Shown here piece by piece: positions 16,743 through 24,728 of a stretch of 64,000 nt of DNA. A program made the translations under genes and the position numbers. Positions within the stretch are counted from its first letter, which is position 1. Every line of letters starts with the position of its first letter. The DNA comes from Mesorhizobium loti (GTDB lineage: Bacteria; Pseudomonadota; Alphaproteobacteria; Rhizobiales; Rhizobiaceae), in NCBI GenBank assembly GCA_002356515.1, contig AP017605.1, positions 1,922,001 through 1,986,000 on the forward strand, read 5' to 3'. Below the pieces are notes generated by a model that made no database searches, was not told the DNA's origin, and saw only the letters and a program-made list of their open reading frames with translations.

Positions 16743-17150
16743 CTATTCGACGTCGATGCTCACGACCGTCTTATGGGCATTTCCCGTATAGGTATGGGTC
16801 GAAAACGTCACCTCATCGTGTCCCTTGAACCCGGGATTCGACCGGTAAAGCCCCTTGATGCCGTTGACCTTGTGCGTGTTGCATTTCCAGCGCTCGTTCG
16901 ATTTGGGGAAACCGGAATAGAGCTTTGCGTGCACGAGCCTGACCTTGCCATGGCTTGGGCCGGCGATGACCCTGACATCGTTGGCGCCCGCGCTCGAACA
17001 ATCCACATTCAGGCTGACATCCCTGAGGATATAGATCTCCTGTCCGGACAGCGCCGTCTTTCGATAGCTCTCAGTCCCCGCGGCCGCCGGCCAGGCCGCC
17101 AGTCCCAGGACCGTCAATACCGCCACGAAACCTGCCGTTTTATGCACCAT
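16743..17150 (-). CDS. Small secreted protein, paralog of the 17227-17640 gene
   Basis: Exported protein of 135 residues with a Sec signal peptide (residues 1-25, cleavage after WPAAA). The mature part has two cysteines (DCSSAG and WKCNTHK) likely forming a disulfide, and the pattern GPSHGKVRLVH plus NPGFKGHDEVTFST, which resembles a single bacterial Ig/cadherin-like unit (HGTV...NPGFxGxDxFTY). Function unknown; the fold is my inference. It lies 76 bases downstream of a close paralog on the same strand, so the pair is probably co-transcribed. Confidence 0.8.
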   Translation of the reverse strand: MVHKTAGFVAVLTVLGLAAWPAAAGTESYRKTALSGQEIYILRDVSLNVDCSSAGANDVRVIAGPSHGKVRLVHAKLYSGFPKSNERWKCNTHKVNGIKGLYRSNPGFKGHDEVTFSTHTYTGNAHKTVVSIDVE

Positions 17151-17226
17151 TTTTCAGCGATCCCCTGGCTGCATGAAATCCCTTCGGCGAAAGGCGGGCG
17201 ATTGCAGCGCCGCCCGCCGTTTCCCG

Positions 17227-17640
17227 CTACTCGACCTTGATGTTGGCAACATATGTGAAGGCGTTGCCCAGATAGGTGTGGACCGAGATTGTGACCTGGT
17301 CCCAACCCTTGAAGCCGGATTTCGACCGGTAAAGCGCCTTGATGCCATTCACCATGCGGGCATTGCATTTTGAACGCTCGTTCGACTTGGGATAGACCGC
17401 ATGCACCTTGCCGTGGACGAGTTTTACATTTCCGTGGCTCGGGCCGGAAACCACGCGCACATCATCCTTGCCGGCGCTGGAGCAGTCCGCGTTCAGGCTC
17501 GCGCCACCGAAAACATAGATCTCCTGGCCCGAAACCGCGGTCTTCTGGTAAGTGGACGAGTGGGTGTAGGCGGCCGCCGGAAAGGCCGTAAATCCCAGAA
17601 GCGCAAGCCCCGTTATCACACTTGTCACGCGATAATTCAT
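17227..17640 (-). CDS. Small secreted protein, first of a tandem pair
   Basis: Exported protein of 137 residues with a Sec signal peptide (cleavage after FPAAA). It shares with its neighbour the blocks KTAVSGQEIYVFGGASLNAD, CSSAGKDDVRV, GPSHGNVKLVH, YPKSNERSKCN and VNGIKALYRSKSGFKG, roughly half identical overall. Both cysteines are conserved. A strong Shine-Dalgarno GGGGGAG precedes the ATG at 17640. The function is unknown; a periplasmic or surface binding module is the best guess. Confidence 0.8.
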   Translation of the reverse strand: MNYRVTSVITGLALLGFTAFPAAAYTHSSTYQKTAVSGQEIYVFGGASLNADCSSAGKDDVRVVSGPSHGNVKLVHGKVHAVYPKSNERSKCNARMVNGIKALYRSKSGFKGWDQVTISVHTYLGNAFTYVANIKVE

Positions 17641-18158
17641 GTCAGCTCCCCCAGACCGGTGAATTCTCCCATCGATGGTTTTATGATAGCCGCAAACAAG
17701 CCGCCAATCACGGAAGCAGCCCCATCAATCAATTCATGGTTATCAGAATAGAATCGAAACAAGATCTCGGTACCTCGGCTTTCAATATTCAATCCGCACG
17801 GAGGAGGAATATACTGTCGTCAGGCCAGTCAAAAAGAACTGTAAAAAGCGACCAGAACCAAGAATAAACGCCATAGCGAGACAGCCGATCGGCCGCGAAT
17901 TTGCCGGATAGTGACCCGACTTCCGCAAACAACACAGCCATGGGCACGGCTCGCCACCGAAAGATCCAGCGTTGCTGGCCGGTTAAACGGCGGACTGCAT
18001 TGCCCGGTCTGCCGCTGAGCTCGAGAAACCGGCCGAGACCTCCCGGCCCGGGACAGGCGCCCCAGAAAAATTCACCCCCCACCGATGATTTCCGCTCATC
18101 CGCGCTGTCTTCACCTACAGGCGCCGGAATTGTCCGGGCCGGAGAAGCGAGGTGAGCC
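17641..18158. other. Intergenic region, relatively AT-rich
   Basis: This 518-base gap separates the secreted paralogs from the SDR gene. The part at 17640-17880 is clearly poorer in GC than its surroundings, which fits promoter sequence. A minus-strand frame at 17789-18160 has no family signature and poor codon use, so I do not call a gene. Confidence 0.5.
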
Positions 18159-18905
18159 ATGCAATCGTTGAAAGGTCAAAATGTCGTCGTGGTCGGAGGC
18201 AGCCGGGGTGTCGGCCGCTCGATCGTGGAAGCCGCGCTCGCCGAAGGCGCAACCGTGCTTGCCGTCGCCCGCGGGGCGGAAGCCTTGAAGGAGCTTTCCT
18301 GGGAAGCGTCAGGCGTCAAGACGCTTGCCGCCGACGCCACGCAGGACGCGGCACCCGATAGGGTGTTCGCCGCGCTGCAGCCGGATGTGCTGGTGATCTC
18401 GGCCGGTGCTTTCGCTGCGTCGGCCTGCATCCAGGACCAGAGCTGGGACGATTTCTCGGCGAATTGGGAGACGGACGTCAAGGCATCGTTCCTGTTCTGC
18501 AGGGCAGCGCTGCAGGGCCGGTTGAAGCCGGGCAGCCGCGTGGTGCTGATCTCCAGCGGCGCGGCATTCAGCGGCGGGCCGCCGAACTCCGGCGGCTATT
18601 CCGGCGCCAAGCAAATGCAAATGTTCCTTGCCGCCCACAGCCAGAAGGAGGCCGACCGGCTTGGCCTTGGCCTGCGCTTCATGGCGCTGGCGCCGATGCG
18701 CATCATGGCCGGCACCGGCGTCGGCCAGCGCGGCATTCTAGGCATTTCCGCCTATCTCGGCATCAGCCCGGCGGATTTCCTGGCCAGCTTGAGCGATGTG
18801 CAGACGCCCGCCGATGTCGGACGCGCCGTGGTCGCGCTCGCCGGCGGCAAGGTGCAGGGCACCGCCTTCACGGTGAGCGGCAGCGGCCTTGCGGCGGCGG
18901 CATGA
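18159..18905 (+). CDS. Short-chain dehydrogenase/reductase
   Basis: SDR-family oxidoreductase of 248 residues with the cofactor motif GGSRGVG near residue 14 and an active-site Tyr/Lys pair in GGYSGAKQM (YxxxK). The serine lies in LISSGAAF. A Shine-Dalgarno GCGAGGTG precedes the start. It is followed after 42 bases by an ECF sigma factor with a SnoaL-like tail; oxidoreductase genes next to such sigma factors are common, and they may be the sigma targets (inference). Confidence 0.92.
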   Translation: MQSLKGQNVVVVGGSRGVGRSIVEAALAEGATVLAVARGAEALKELSWEASGVKTLAADATQDAAPDRVFAALQPDVLVISAGAFAASACIQDQSWDDFSANWETDVKASFLFCRAALQGRLKPGSRVVLISSGAAFSGGPPNSGGYSGAKQMQMFLAAHSQKEADRLGLGLRFMALAPMRIMAGTGVGQRGILGISAYLGISPADFLASLSDVQTPADVGRAVVALAGGKVQGTAFTVSGSGLAAAA

Positions 18906-18947
18906 GGCGCGCAGGATGCAAGGCGAATTGCGCACGGCAGGCTCGAC

Positions 18948-20012
18948 ATGACAGACGCTCCCGGCCCGCTTGAGCCGCTGGGCCCGACAGGCCGGCCGAT
19001 CCTCGATCGGCCGGCCTTCGAGCGCCTGACGGCGACCCACCGCCGTGAACTGAAACTGCACTGCTACCGGATGATGGGCTCGCTGCACGAGGCCGACGAT
19101 CTCGTCCAGGAGACGTTCCTGAAAGCCTGGCGCGGCCGCGCGCAATTCGACGGGCGCGGCTCGCCGCGCGGCTGGCTCTACACCATCGCCACCAACGCCT
19201 GCCTCAATGCCATCAAGGCGCGGGTCACGACGCATCGCATCCTCGAAATGCCCGCAAGGCCGCCGAGCGAAGGGCGCGCAGCCGCCGGGCCGGCCGCCGA
19301 GCTTTCCTGGCTGGAGCCCTACCCCGACGCCGAGTTGCCGGACCTCATCGATGGCGAGCCAAGCCCGGAGGCACGCTACGAGACCAGCGAGGCCGTGCGG
19401 CTGGCCTTCGTCGCCGCCATCCAGCTGCTGCCGCCCCGGCAACGCGCAGCCCTTCTGCTGTGCGACGTGCTGGGCTGGTCGGCGCTGGAGACCGCGCAGT
19501 TGCTGGGCGGCTCGACCGCCTCGGTCAACAGCGCCCTGCAGCGGGCGCGCGCGACGCTTGGTGAGCGCTATCCCGGGGGACGCCCCTTGCAGCGATCGCA
19601 GCCCAATGCGCAGGAAAGCCAGCTGCTCGAACGCTATATCAGGGCCTGGCAGGCCGCCAATCTCGACGGGTTCATCGCATTGCTGCGCGAGGACGCCACC
19701 TACCACATGCCGCCTTGGCGCGACTGGTACCAGGGACGCCAGGCGATCCATGGTTTCTTCAGGACCGTGTGGGGTAATTTCGCAGGCTATCGTGCGGTGG
19801 CGACACGGGCCAATGGCCAGCCCGCCGTCGCCATCTACGCGCGGCGCCATCAGGAGCTGGAATGGCGTGCCCAGTCGCTGCACGTCATCGAGCCAGCCGA
19901 TGGCGGCATCGCCTCGCTGACGATCTATGTCGCCCCGCTCGGTCCCGGCCTGTTCGCCGCCTTCGGCCTGCCGCCAATGATGCAGGAGAGCTGGTCCGAA
20001 CCGGAAGCGTGA
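18948..20012 (+). CDS. ECF sigma factor with C-terminal SnoaL-like domain
   Basis: Sigma-70 family factor of 354 residues. Region 2 is at about residues 25-95 (CYRMMGSLHEADDLVQETFL), region 4 at about 150-205 (LPPRQRAALLLCDVLGWSAL). Residues 225-345 form a SnoaL/NTF2-like domain (ERYIRAWQAANLDGFIALLR, then a WYQGRQAI stretch). In related groups such as ECF41 the C-terminal domain regulates the sigma factor in place of a separate anti-sigma, and none is found next to this gene. The signal and targets are unknown; the adjacent SDR is a candidate. Confidence 0.92.
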   Translation: MTDAPGPLEPLGPTGRPILDRPAFERLTATHRRELKLHCYRMMGSLHEADDLVQETFLKAWRGRAQFDGRGSPRGWLYTIATNACLNAIKARVTTHRILEMPARPPSEGRAAAGPAAELSWLEPYPDAELPDLIDGEPSPEARYETSEAVRLAFVAAIQLLPPRQRAALLLCDVLGWSALETAQLLGGSTASVNSALQRARATLGERYPGGRPLQRSQPNAQESQLLERYIRAWQAANLDGFIALLREDATYHMPPWRDWYQGRQAIHGFFRTVWGNFAGYRAVATRANGQPAVAIYARRHQELEWRAQSLHVIEPADGGIASLTIYVAPLGPGLFAAFGLPPMMQESWSEPEA

Positions 20013-20110
20013 TCATCGCATCTCTCTCCTGACAGAAAGCTGGCAGGAGGCCTGGCCTATAGATCGGTCGGAAAGCCCGGCCGCGGCTTCAGCAATCAAG
20101 GAACCCTGCG

Positions 20111-20512
20111 ATGAATTTCGTCTCTATCCGCATCATCACGTCAGACGTTCAGCGCCTCGTGCGCTTCTATGGCGAAATCACCGGCATGCCGGTGACGGTC
20201 TACACGGAAGACTTCGCCGAACTCGCGACACCTTCCTGCACGCTGGCGATCGGCAGCACGCGCACCTTGATGCTGTTCGGCGGCGACATCGCCCGCCCCG
20301 CCGACAACCACACCGCCATCCTCGAATTTCGTGTCGGCGACGTCGATGCCGAATTCGCCCGGCTGTCGGATTTCATCCGGGACACGACCGTGCAGAAGCC
20401 GACCACCATGCCCTGGGGCAACCGCTCGCTGCTGTTTCGCGACCCGGACGGCAATCTGGTGAATTTCTTCACGCCGGTGACGGCGGAGGCGATCCGCAAG
20501 TTCGACAAGTAG
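20111..20512 (+). CDS. VOC-family (glyoxalase-like) protein
   Basis: Small vicinal-oxygen-chelate protein of 133 residues with two beta-alpha-beta-beta-beta units. Metal-ligand candidates are in SIRIITSDVQRLVRFY, HTAILEFRVGD and the C-terminal LFRDPDGNLVNFF. It stands alone after the sigma factor gene, 98 bases downstream. Members range from dioxygenases to antibiotic-binding proteins, so activity is not assigned. Confidence 0.88.
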   Translation: MNFVSIRIITSDVQRLVRFYGEITGMPVTVYTEDFAELATPSCTLAIGSTRTLMLFGGDIARPADNHTAILEFRVGDVDAEFARLSDFIRDTTVQKPTTMPWGNRSLLFRDPDGNLVNFFTPVTAEAIRKFDK

Positions 20513-20578
20513 GAGGCGGTGGCGCGGGGTTTCGAGTTGGTCAGCACCTGCATCGGAAATTAGCGAGCTCACCCAACG

Positions 20579-20765
20579 CGTTCGTCATCCTAGGGCGCAG
20601 CAAGGAGCGAAGCGACGCGGCGCAGACCCTAGGATCCATTCCGTGACCTTAACCGAGGAATGGGGCGGAGCAGAATTTCTGCACCGTGGCAATTTGAAGT
20701 CCCGGCATGGATCCTCGGGTCTTCGCGACGCCGCTACGCGGCTGCTCCGCCCGTGGATGACGGAC
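20579..20765. repeat. Composite palindromic repeat, family A, copy 1
   Basis: Two convergent units of about 60 bases. The left runs from TTCGTCATCCTAGGGCGCAG to ACCCTAGGATCCATTCC; the right from GGCATGGATCCTCGGGTCTT to GCTCCGCCCGTGGATGACG. A core of about 75 bases lies between them and includes GAATTTCTGCACCGTGGCA. The same architecture occurs at 45570-45765, and a single short unit at 49667-49728. No coding capacity is visible in the surrounding 20513-20799 gap. Confidence 0.8.
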
Positions 20766-20799
20766 GCGAGGGGGCGTTCGCGCCAGCCTTGTCGCTACC

Positions 20800-21384
20800 C
20801 TACTTCATATTCCACTTGCGCACGACCGGCTCGCTCGGATCATGCTCGTAGCCAAGCACGCTGATGCTGGCCGTATCGAGCACGAACAGCGCCCCGCCCT
20901 CCGGCGGCAGGCCGAGCCAGCGGGCGGTGAGCACGCGCAGGAAATGCGCACTGGAGAAAATCAGTATGTCGGCATTGGCCTTGCGCAATGCGGCGATAAC
21001 CCGGTCGGCCCGGGCACCGACATCGGCCGCCATCTCGCCTTGCGGACAGCCGTCGCGAAACACGTTCCAGCCCGGCCGCTCGGCCAGGATCTCTTTGGTG
21101 GTGCGCCCCTCATAGGCACCGTAGTCCCACTCCTGCAGATCATCGTTTCTGACGCTTGTCGCGCCAAAGCCGGCCAGCACGCTGGTGTTGTAGGCGCGCT
21201 GCGAGGGGCTCGACCAAACCGCCGAGAACGACAGGCCCTTCAGCCGCTCCGCCACGCCCCGGGCTGCGGCGGCCTCGCCGGCCGGCGTCAACGGCATGTC
21301 GGTGCGCCCGGTATGCTGCCCCGAAAGGCTCCACGCCGTCTCGCCATGCCGGACCAGATGGATTTGCGGATAGGCACTGCTCAT
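20800..21384 (-). CDS. Histidine phosphatase (phosphoglycerate mutase-like)
   Basis: Phosphohydrolase of 194 residues from the histidine phosphatase superfamily. The catalytic motif VRHGETAWS is near residue 10, a second Arg is in WSSPSQRAY, the acid in EWDYGAYEG, and the second His in FSSAHFLRVL. The start is ATG 21384, preceded by GAAAGG; a longer frame to 21516 adds an unrelated stretch. The substrate could be a sugar phosphate or phosphoglycerate; the sequence does not decide. Confidence 0.9.
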   Translation of the reverse strand: MSSAYPQIHLVRHGETAWSLSGQHTGRTDMPLTPAGEAAAARGVAERLKGLSFSAVWSSPSQRAYNTSVLAGFGATSVRNDDLQEWDYGAYEGRTTKEILAERPGWNVFRDGCPQGEMAADVGARADRVIAALRKANADILIFSSAHFLRVLTARWLGLPPEGGALFVLDTASISVLGYEHDPSEPVVRKWNMK

Positions 21385-21588
21385 ACGCTCGACCTTTCGT
21401 TGGTGTCGGGCCAAGCTGTAGCGGGCCGCACAACACAGCGAAAGACCCTGGCGGCCATCGCGGCACTTCAGCGCCATCACCGCTAGCTTACCAATCCGTA
21501 AGGTCCCTGCCACCAAGTTTTCATGAACCTGTCATGTCCGCCCGCCTACCTTGATCCATCGCGGGGCTGCGAGACGAGGGACACTTCA

Positions 21589-23121
21589 ATGAAAACGCTA
21601 TCTCTGGCGCTGGCTGCGGGTACGCTGTCGGCGGCGTTGGCTGGCGCGCTGTCTGATACCAGCGCCGTCGCCGCACCTTACAAGCATGTACTGCTCATCA
21701 GCGTCGACGGGCTTCATGCACTCGATCTGGCAAACTATGTCGCCGCACATCCGGCAAGCTCGTTTGCCGCGCTCGCCCGTACCGGGATTTTCTATCCGAA
21801 TGCGCTCACCAGCGCCCCGTCCGACTCGTTTCCCGGCCTCGTGGCACAGGTAACTGGCGGCACGCCCAAATCGACGGGTGTGTTCTACGACGACAGCTAC
21901 GACCGCACCTATTTCGCGCCGGCCTCGGATTGCAAGGGCGAGCCGGGTGCCGAGGTGGCTTTCGCCGAGAACATCGACGTCGACTCGACGCGCCTTGATG
22001 GTGGTGGCAAGCCCGGCGATTACCGCAGCCAGATCGACCCGGCAAAGCTGCCGATGACGCTGATCAACGGCAAATGCTCGGTGGTCTATCCGCATGATTT
22101 CGTACGGGTCAACAACGTCTTCGAAATCGTCAAAGCGCATGGCGGCCGCACGGCCTGGTCCGACAAGCACCCGGCCTACGAATGGCTGAACGGACCTTCG
22201 GGCAAGGGCGTCGACGACCTCTACGCGTTGGAACAGGACAGCTTGATCCCTGGCACAAAGGTCAAGACGACGGGCAGCTTCAAGGCCGAGCGCGACTTCG
22301 ATGAAGCGCGTGTCCAGGCGGTGATCAACGAAATCAAGGGCCTCGACAGCACCGGCGCGCATCACGCCGCGGTTCCCACGCTTTTCGGCATGAATTTCCA
22401 GGCGGTGAGTGTGGGGCAGAAGCTTCCCAAGGCCGGCCCTGGCGACGAGGCCGGTCTGGTCGGCGGCTATCTGGATGCGAGCGGCGCGCCGAGCAATGGT
22501 CTTGCCGGGCAGCTCGCCTATGTCGACGGCGCCCTCGGCGAACTGATGGCCGCACTCAAGGACAACAAACTCGCCGACTCGACCCTGATCATACTTGCCT
22601 CGAAGCATGGCCAGTCGCCCATCGACCCGGCGACGTTCCAGCCACTGGACGATGATCCATACACGAAGACACCGGGCTACGCCTTCCACATCGCCGACGA
22701 CGCCGCGCTGATCTGGCTCAAACCGCAAGACAGGGTGAAAAACCTCTCGGCGGCGCAGGATTATCTCGAGAAATCGAGCAAGGCTGAAGGCATCGCCCAG
22801 ATCCAGCCGCCGAATGTGCTGGCTCTTGCCTATCAGGATCCGGCCACCGACAGCCGTACGCCGGACTTCATCGCCACGGTCAATCCGGGCGTTGTCTACA
22901 CATCCGGTTCGAAGATTGCCGAGCACGGTGGCGCCAATGCGAACGATCGCAACGTGGCACTTCTCATCAGCGCTCCTTCGCTCAAGCCGAGGTCGGTGCC
23001 AGACCTGGTGCAGACGACGCAGGTAGCTCCCACCATCCTGCGGGCTCTTGGCTATGCCGCGAACGAACTCCAGGCTGTGAAGCTCGAAGGCACCCAGGAG
23101 CTGCCGGCGACGCCGTTCTAA
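21589..23121 (+). CDS. Secreted type I phosphodiesterase / alkaline phosphatase superfamily protein
   Basis: Exported protein of 510 residues with a Sec signal peptide (residues 1-30, ending TSAVAA). The mature protein begins with VLLISVDGLHALDL, the metal-binding Asp of the nucleotide pyrophosphatase/phosphodiesterase family. The nucleophile Ser/Thr is in TSAPSDSFPGL, and later ligands are in ILASKHGQSPID and AEHGGANANDRNV. ATG 21589 was chosen over a frame start at 21523 because the signal peptide begins there. Probably a periplasmic phosphoesterase; substrate unknown. A perfect 24-base palindrome follows the stop. Confidence 0.9.
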   Translation: MKTLSLALAAGTLSAALAGALSDTSAVAAPYKHVLLISVDGLHALDLANYVAAHPASSFAALARTGIFYPNALTSAPSDSFPGLVAQVTGGTPKSTGVFYDDSYDRTYFAPASDCKGEPGAEVAFAENIDVDSTRLDGGGKPGDYRSQIDPAKLPMTLINGKCSVVYPHDFVRVNNVFEIVKAHGGRTAWSDKHPAYEWLNGPSGKGVDDLYALEQDSLIPGTKVKTTGSFKAERDFDEARVQAVINEIKGLDSTGAHHAAVPTLFGMNFQAVSVGQKLPKAGPGDEAGLVGGYLDASGAPSNGLAGQLAYVDGALGELMAALKDNKLADSTLIILASKHGQSPIDPATFQPLDDDPYTKTPGYAFHIADDAALIWLKPQDRVKNLSAAQDYLEKSSKAEGIAQIQPPNVLALAYQDPATDSRTPDFIATVNPGVVYTSGSKIAEHGGANANDRNVALLISAPSLKPRSVPDLVQTTQVAPTILRALGYAANELQAVKLEGTQELPATPF

Positions 23122-23148
23122 GCCTGGGAATGATATCGTTTGGCGATT

Positions 23149-23172
23149 GGCCGCCGGGCATGCCCGGCGGCC
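23149..23172 (+). terminator. Perfect palindrome after phosphodiesterase gene
   Basis: Twelve-bp arms of GGCCGCCGGGCA against TGCCCGGCGGCC with no loop bases, 27 bases after the stop. There is no T tract, so it may act as an mRNA 3' end hairpin or assist Rho. Confidence 0.5.
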
Positions 23173-23279
23173 GATCGTCTGTGACCGGCAATGTCTGCAG
23201 GAAGGCGACCGCATCGCCGATGGTAGGCTGCATCGGATTGGCCTGACGCTGGTTGAGGTCCCACCCTCCTCGCCTGGCC

Positions 23280-23293
23280 TTGAAGCTCATCAA
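23280..23293. promoter_or_regulatory. FNR/FixK-like box upstream of universal stress protein
   Basis: TTGAAGCTCATCAA has perfect half sites TTGA and TCAA with 6-base spacing and fits TTGAT-N4-ATCAA at 9 of 10 positions. It ends 106 bases before the start of the universal stress protein gene, a class of gene frequently under FNR/FixK control in rhizobia (known for the group). The 23122-23399 gap holds nothing else besides the palindrome. Confidence 0.6.
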
Positions 23294-23399
23294 GCTGGCC
23301 CTGTGAGGAGCCCGGTGGCACAACTATATCTGGATGAGCCGCATCAAGGCTCCCGCCACCCCAAGGGCACCGGCCCCTTGCACAACAGGTCAGATCATC

Positions 23400-23849
23400 A
23401 TGTACAAACATCTGCTCATCGCCACCGACGGATCGGAACTGGCCGACAAGGGCGTTGCCCATGGCCTCACCCTGGCAAAAGGCATCGGTGCCACCGTCAC
23501 CTTCGTCACCGTCTCGGAACAATTCCCGACGCTGGCCTGGGGCGGCGCCATGGCCGGCTATGCGGCCGGCGATGAACTGACCATCTACCAGGAAGAATCG
23601 CGCAAATATGGCAAGCAGGTTCTGGCCAAGTGCAAGGCGTCAGCCGACGCGGCCGGCGTGTCCGCCGAAGTAGTCCATGTCGAGGACAAACGGCCCGCCG
23701 AAGCGATCCTCGAACTGTCGCAGGCGCGAGGCTGCGACCTGATCGTCATGGCCTCTCACGGCCGCCGCGGCCTGGGCAAGCTGCTTCTCGGCAGCCAGAC
23801 GGCGGAAGTGCTGTCCTATACCGCGATCCCGGTGCTGGTGGTTCGGTAA
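23400..23849 (+). CDS. Universal stress protein, single domain
   Basis: UspA-family protein of 149 residues. It begins with LLIATDGSELADKG and ends with the ATP-binding motif ASHGRRGLGKLLLGSQTAEVL (G-x2-G-x9-G-S), so it is predicted to bind ATP. The start is ATG 23400; an upstream in-frame ATG at 23334 would add an unlikely Pro/Ala-rich leader. It stands alone behind an FNR-like box, consistent with oxygen-limitation control. Confidence 0.93.
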   Translation: MYKHLLIATDGSELADKGVAHGLTLAKGIGATVTFVTVSEQFPTLAWGGAMAGYAAGDELTIYQEESRKYGKQVLAKCKASADAAGVSAEVVHVEDKRPAEAILELSQARGCDLIVMASHGRRGLGKLLLGSQTAEVLSYTAIPVLVVR

Positions 23850-23918
23850 AGCCTAGCCCGAAGGGCCAGAATCCGGCATGCGTCAGCCATTCGTTTGACG
23901 CCCGGAGGAATGCAACCA

Positions 23919-24476
23919 ATGGCGCATGAGGATCGCACCAGGATAATTCCGGGGAGAACGCCGGAATCGGCGGTCATGCTGGCGGGCGTCAAACGGGCGA
24001 TGGCGATCACCGCCCGTCTCAACCGTCTGACGTTCAACGACGCAGACGAGGTCCGCGCTTTGTTCAGCGAGCTCATCGGTAAGACGGTGGATGACGGCTT
24101 TTTGCTGATCCCGCCCTTCTACACGACCGGCGGCGCCGATACCCGCATTGGCCGCAATGTCTTCATCAATCAGAACTGCACGTTTTATGATCTTGGCGGG
24201 CTCGACATTGCCGACGATGTGCTGATCGGACCGAATGTCAGCCTCATCACCTCAGGCCATCCGCTCGAACCGTCGCGGCGGCGCGCCTTCACCACAGCAA
24301 AGCCGATCGTCATCGAACGCAACGTCTGGATCGCCGCCGGCGCAACGGTCATCGGCGGCGTGACCGTCGGCGAAAACGCAGTCGTCGCGGCGGGCTCGGT
24401 GGTGACCAGGGACGTGCCCCCGAACACCCTTGTCGGCGGCAACCCGGCCAGGGTCATCAGGTCGATTGCCGAATGA
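23919..24476 (+). CDS. Hexapeptide-repeat acetyltransferase (LacA/NodL-like)
   Basis: Left-handed beta-helix acetyltransferase of 185 residues. The N-terminal Mac-type region (residues 25-60, [20 protein letters not shown]) is followed by hexapeptide repeats ([34 protein letters not shown]). The catalytic His is in TSGHPLEP, and the end shows [12 protein letters not shown], as in maltose and galactoside O-acetyltransferases and NodL. ATG 23919 has GGAGGA about 9 bases upstream, which favours it over in-frame ATGs at 23895 and 23910. The acceptor sugar is unknown. Confidence 0.92.
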   Translation: MAHEDRTRIIPGRTPESAVMLAGVKRAMAITARLNRLTFNDADEVRALFSELIGKTVDDGFLLIPPFYTTGGADTRIGRNVFINQNCTFYDLGGLDIADDVLIGPNVSLITSGHPLEPSRRRAFTTAKPIVIERNVWIAAGATVIGGVTVGENAVVAAGSVVTRDVPPNTLVGGNPARVIRSIAE

Positions 24477-24533
24477 GGGCACGACTGACATTGTCGCTAT
24501 GCTATGCTGTTAAACGCAGGGAAGGAGCCATCC

Positions 24534-24719
24534 ATGCGCGAGGACTTCATGCTTGAGGCGTTGCAGCGCGCGGCTGAAGGCACGTTGTTCGACCGTGTTG
24601 TCTTTACCGTCGAGCCGGATGTCTACGCTGCGTTTCTGGCACGTCTCGACGCAGCGCAGCAACCGAACCAACGTTTGCGCCGGACTATGACAACAAGGCC
24701 TCCGTGGGACGCTACGTGA
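24534..24719 (+). pseudogene. N-terminally truncated TacA-type (DUF1778) antitoxin
   Basis: A 61-codon frame matching only the C-terminal half of TacA-family antitoxins: FMLEALQRAAEGTLFDRVVF, then a linker and FLARLDAAQQPNQRLRR, the part that neutralises the GNAT toxin. The N-terminal ribbon-helix-helix DNA-binding domain (about 40 residues) is absent, and no GNAT toxin lies downstream, where the TauE gene converges. A strong Shine-Dalgarno (GGAAGGAG) precedes the ATG, so the fragment may still be translated. Either a decayed module or a stand-alone anti-toxin fragment. Confidence 0.65.
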
Positions 24720-24728
24720 CGCTGAGGA

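Noticed and set aside
17789..18160. Minus-strand frame of 123 codons
   Set aside because: No family signature, unusual amino acid composition, and it lies over the SDR promoter region.
20579..20765. CRISPR array
   Set aside because: The repeats are inverted, few and not regularly spaced; no cas genes are present.
21598..23214. Open frame of 538 codons on the minus strand
   Set aside because: Exactly antisense to the secreted phosphodiesterase, whose signal peptide and metal motifs are clear.
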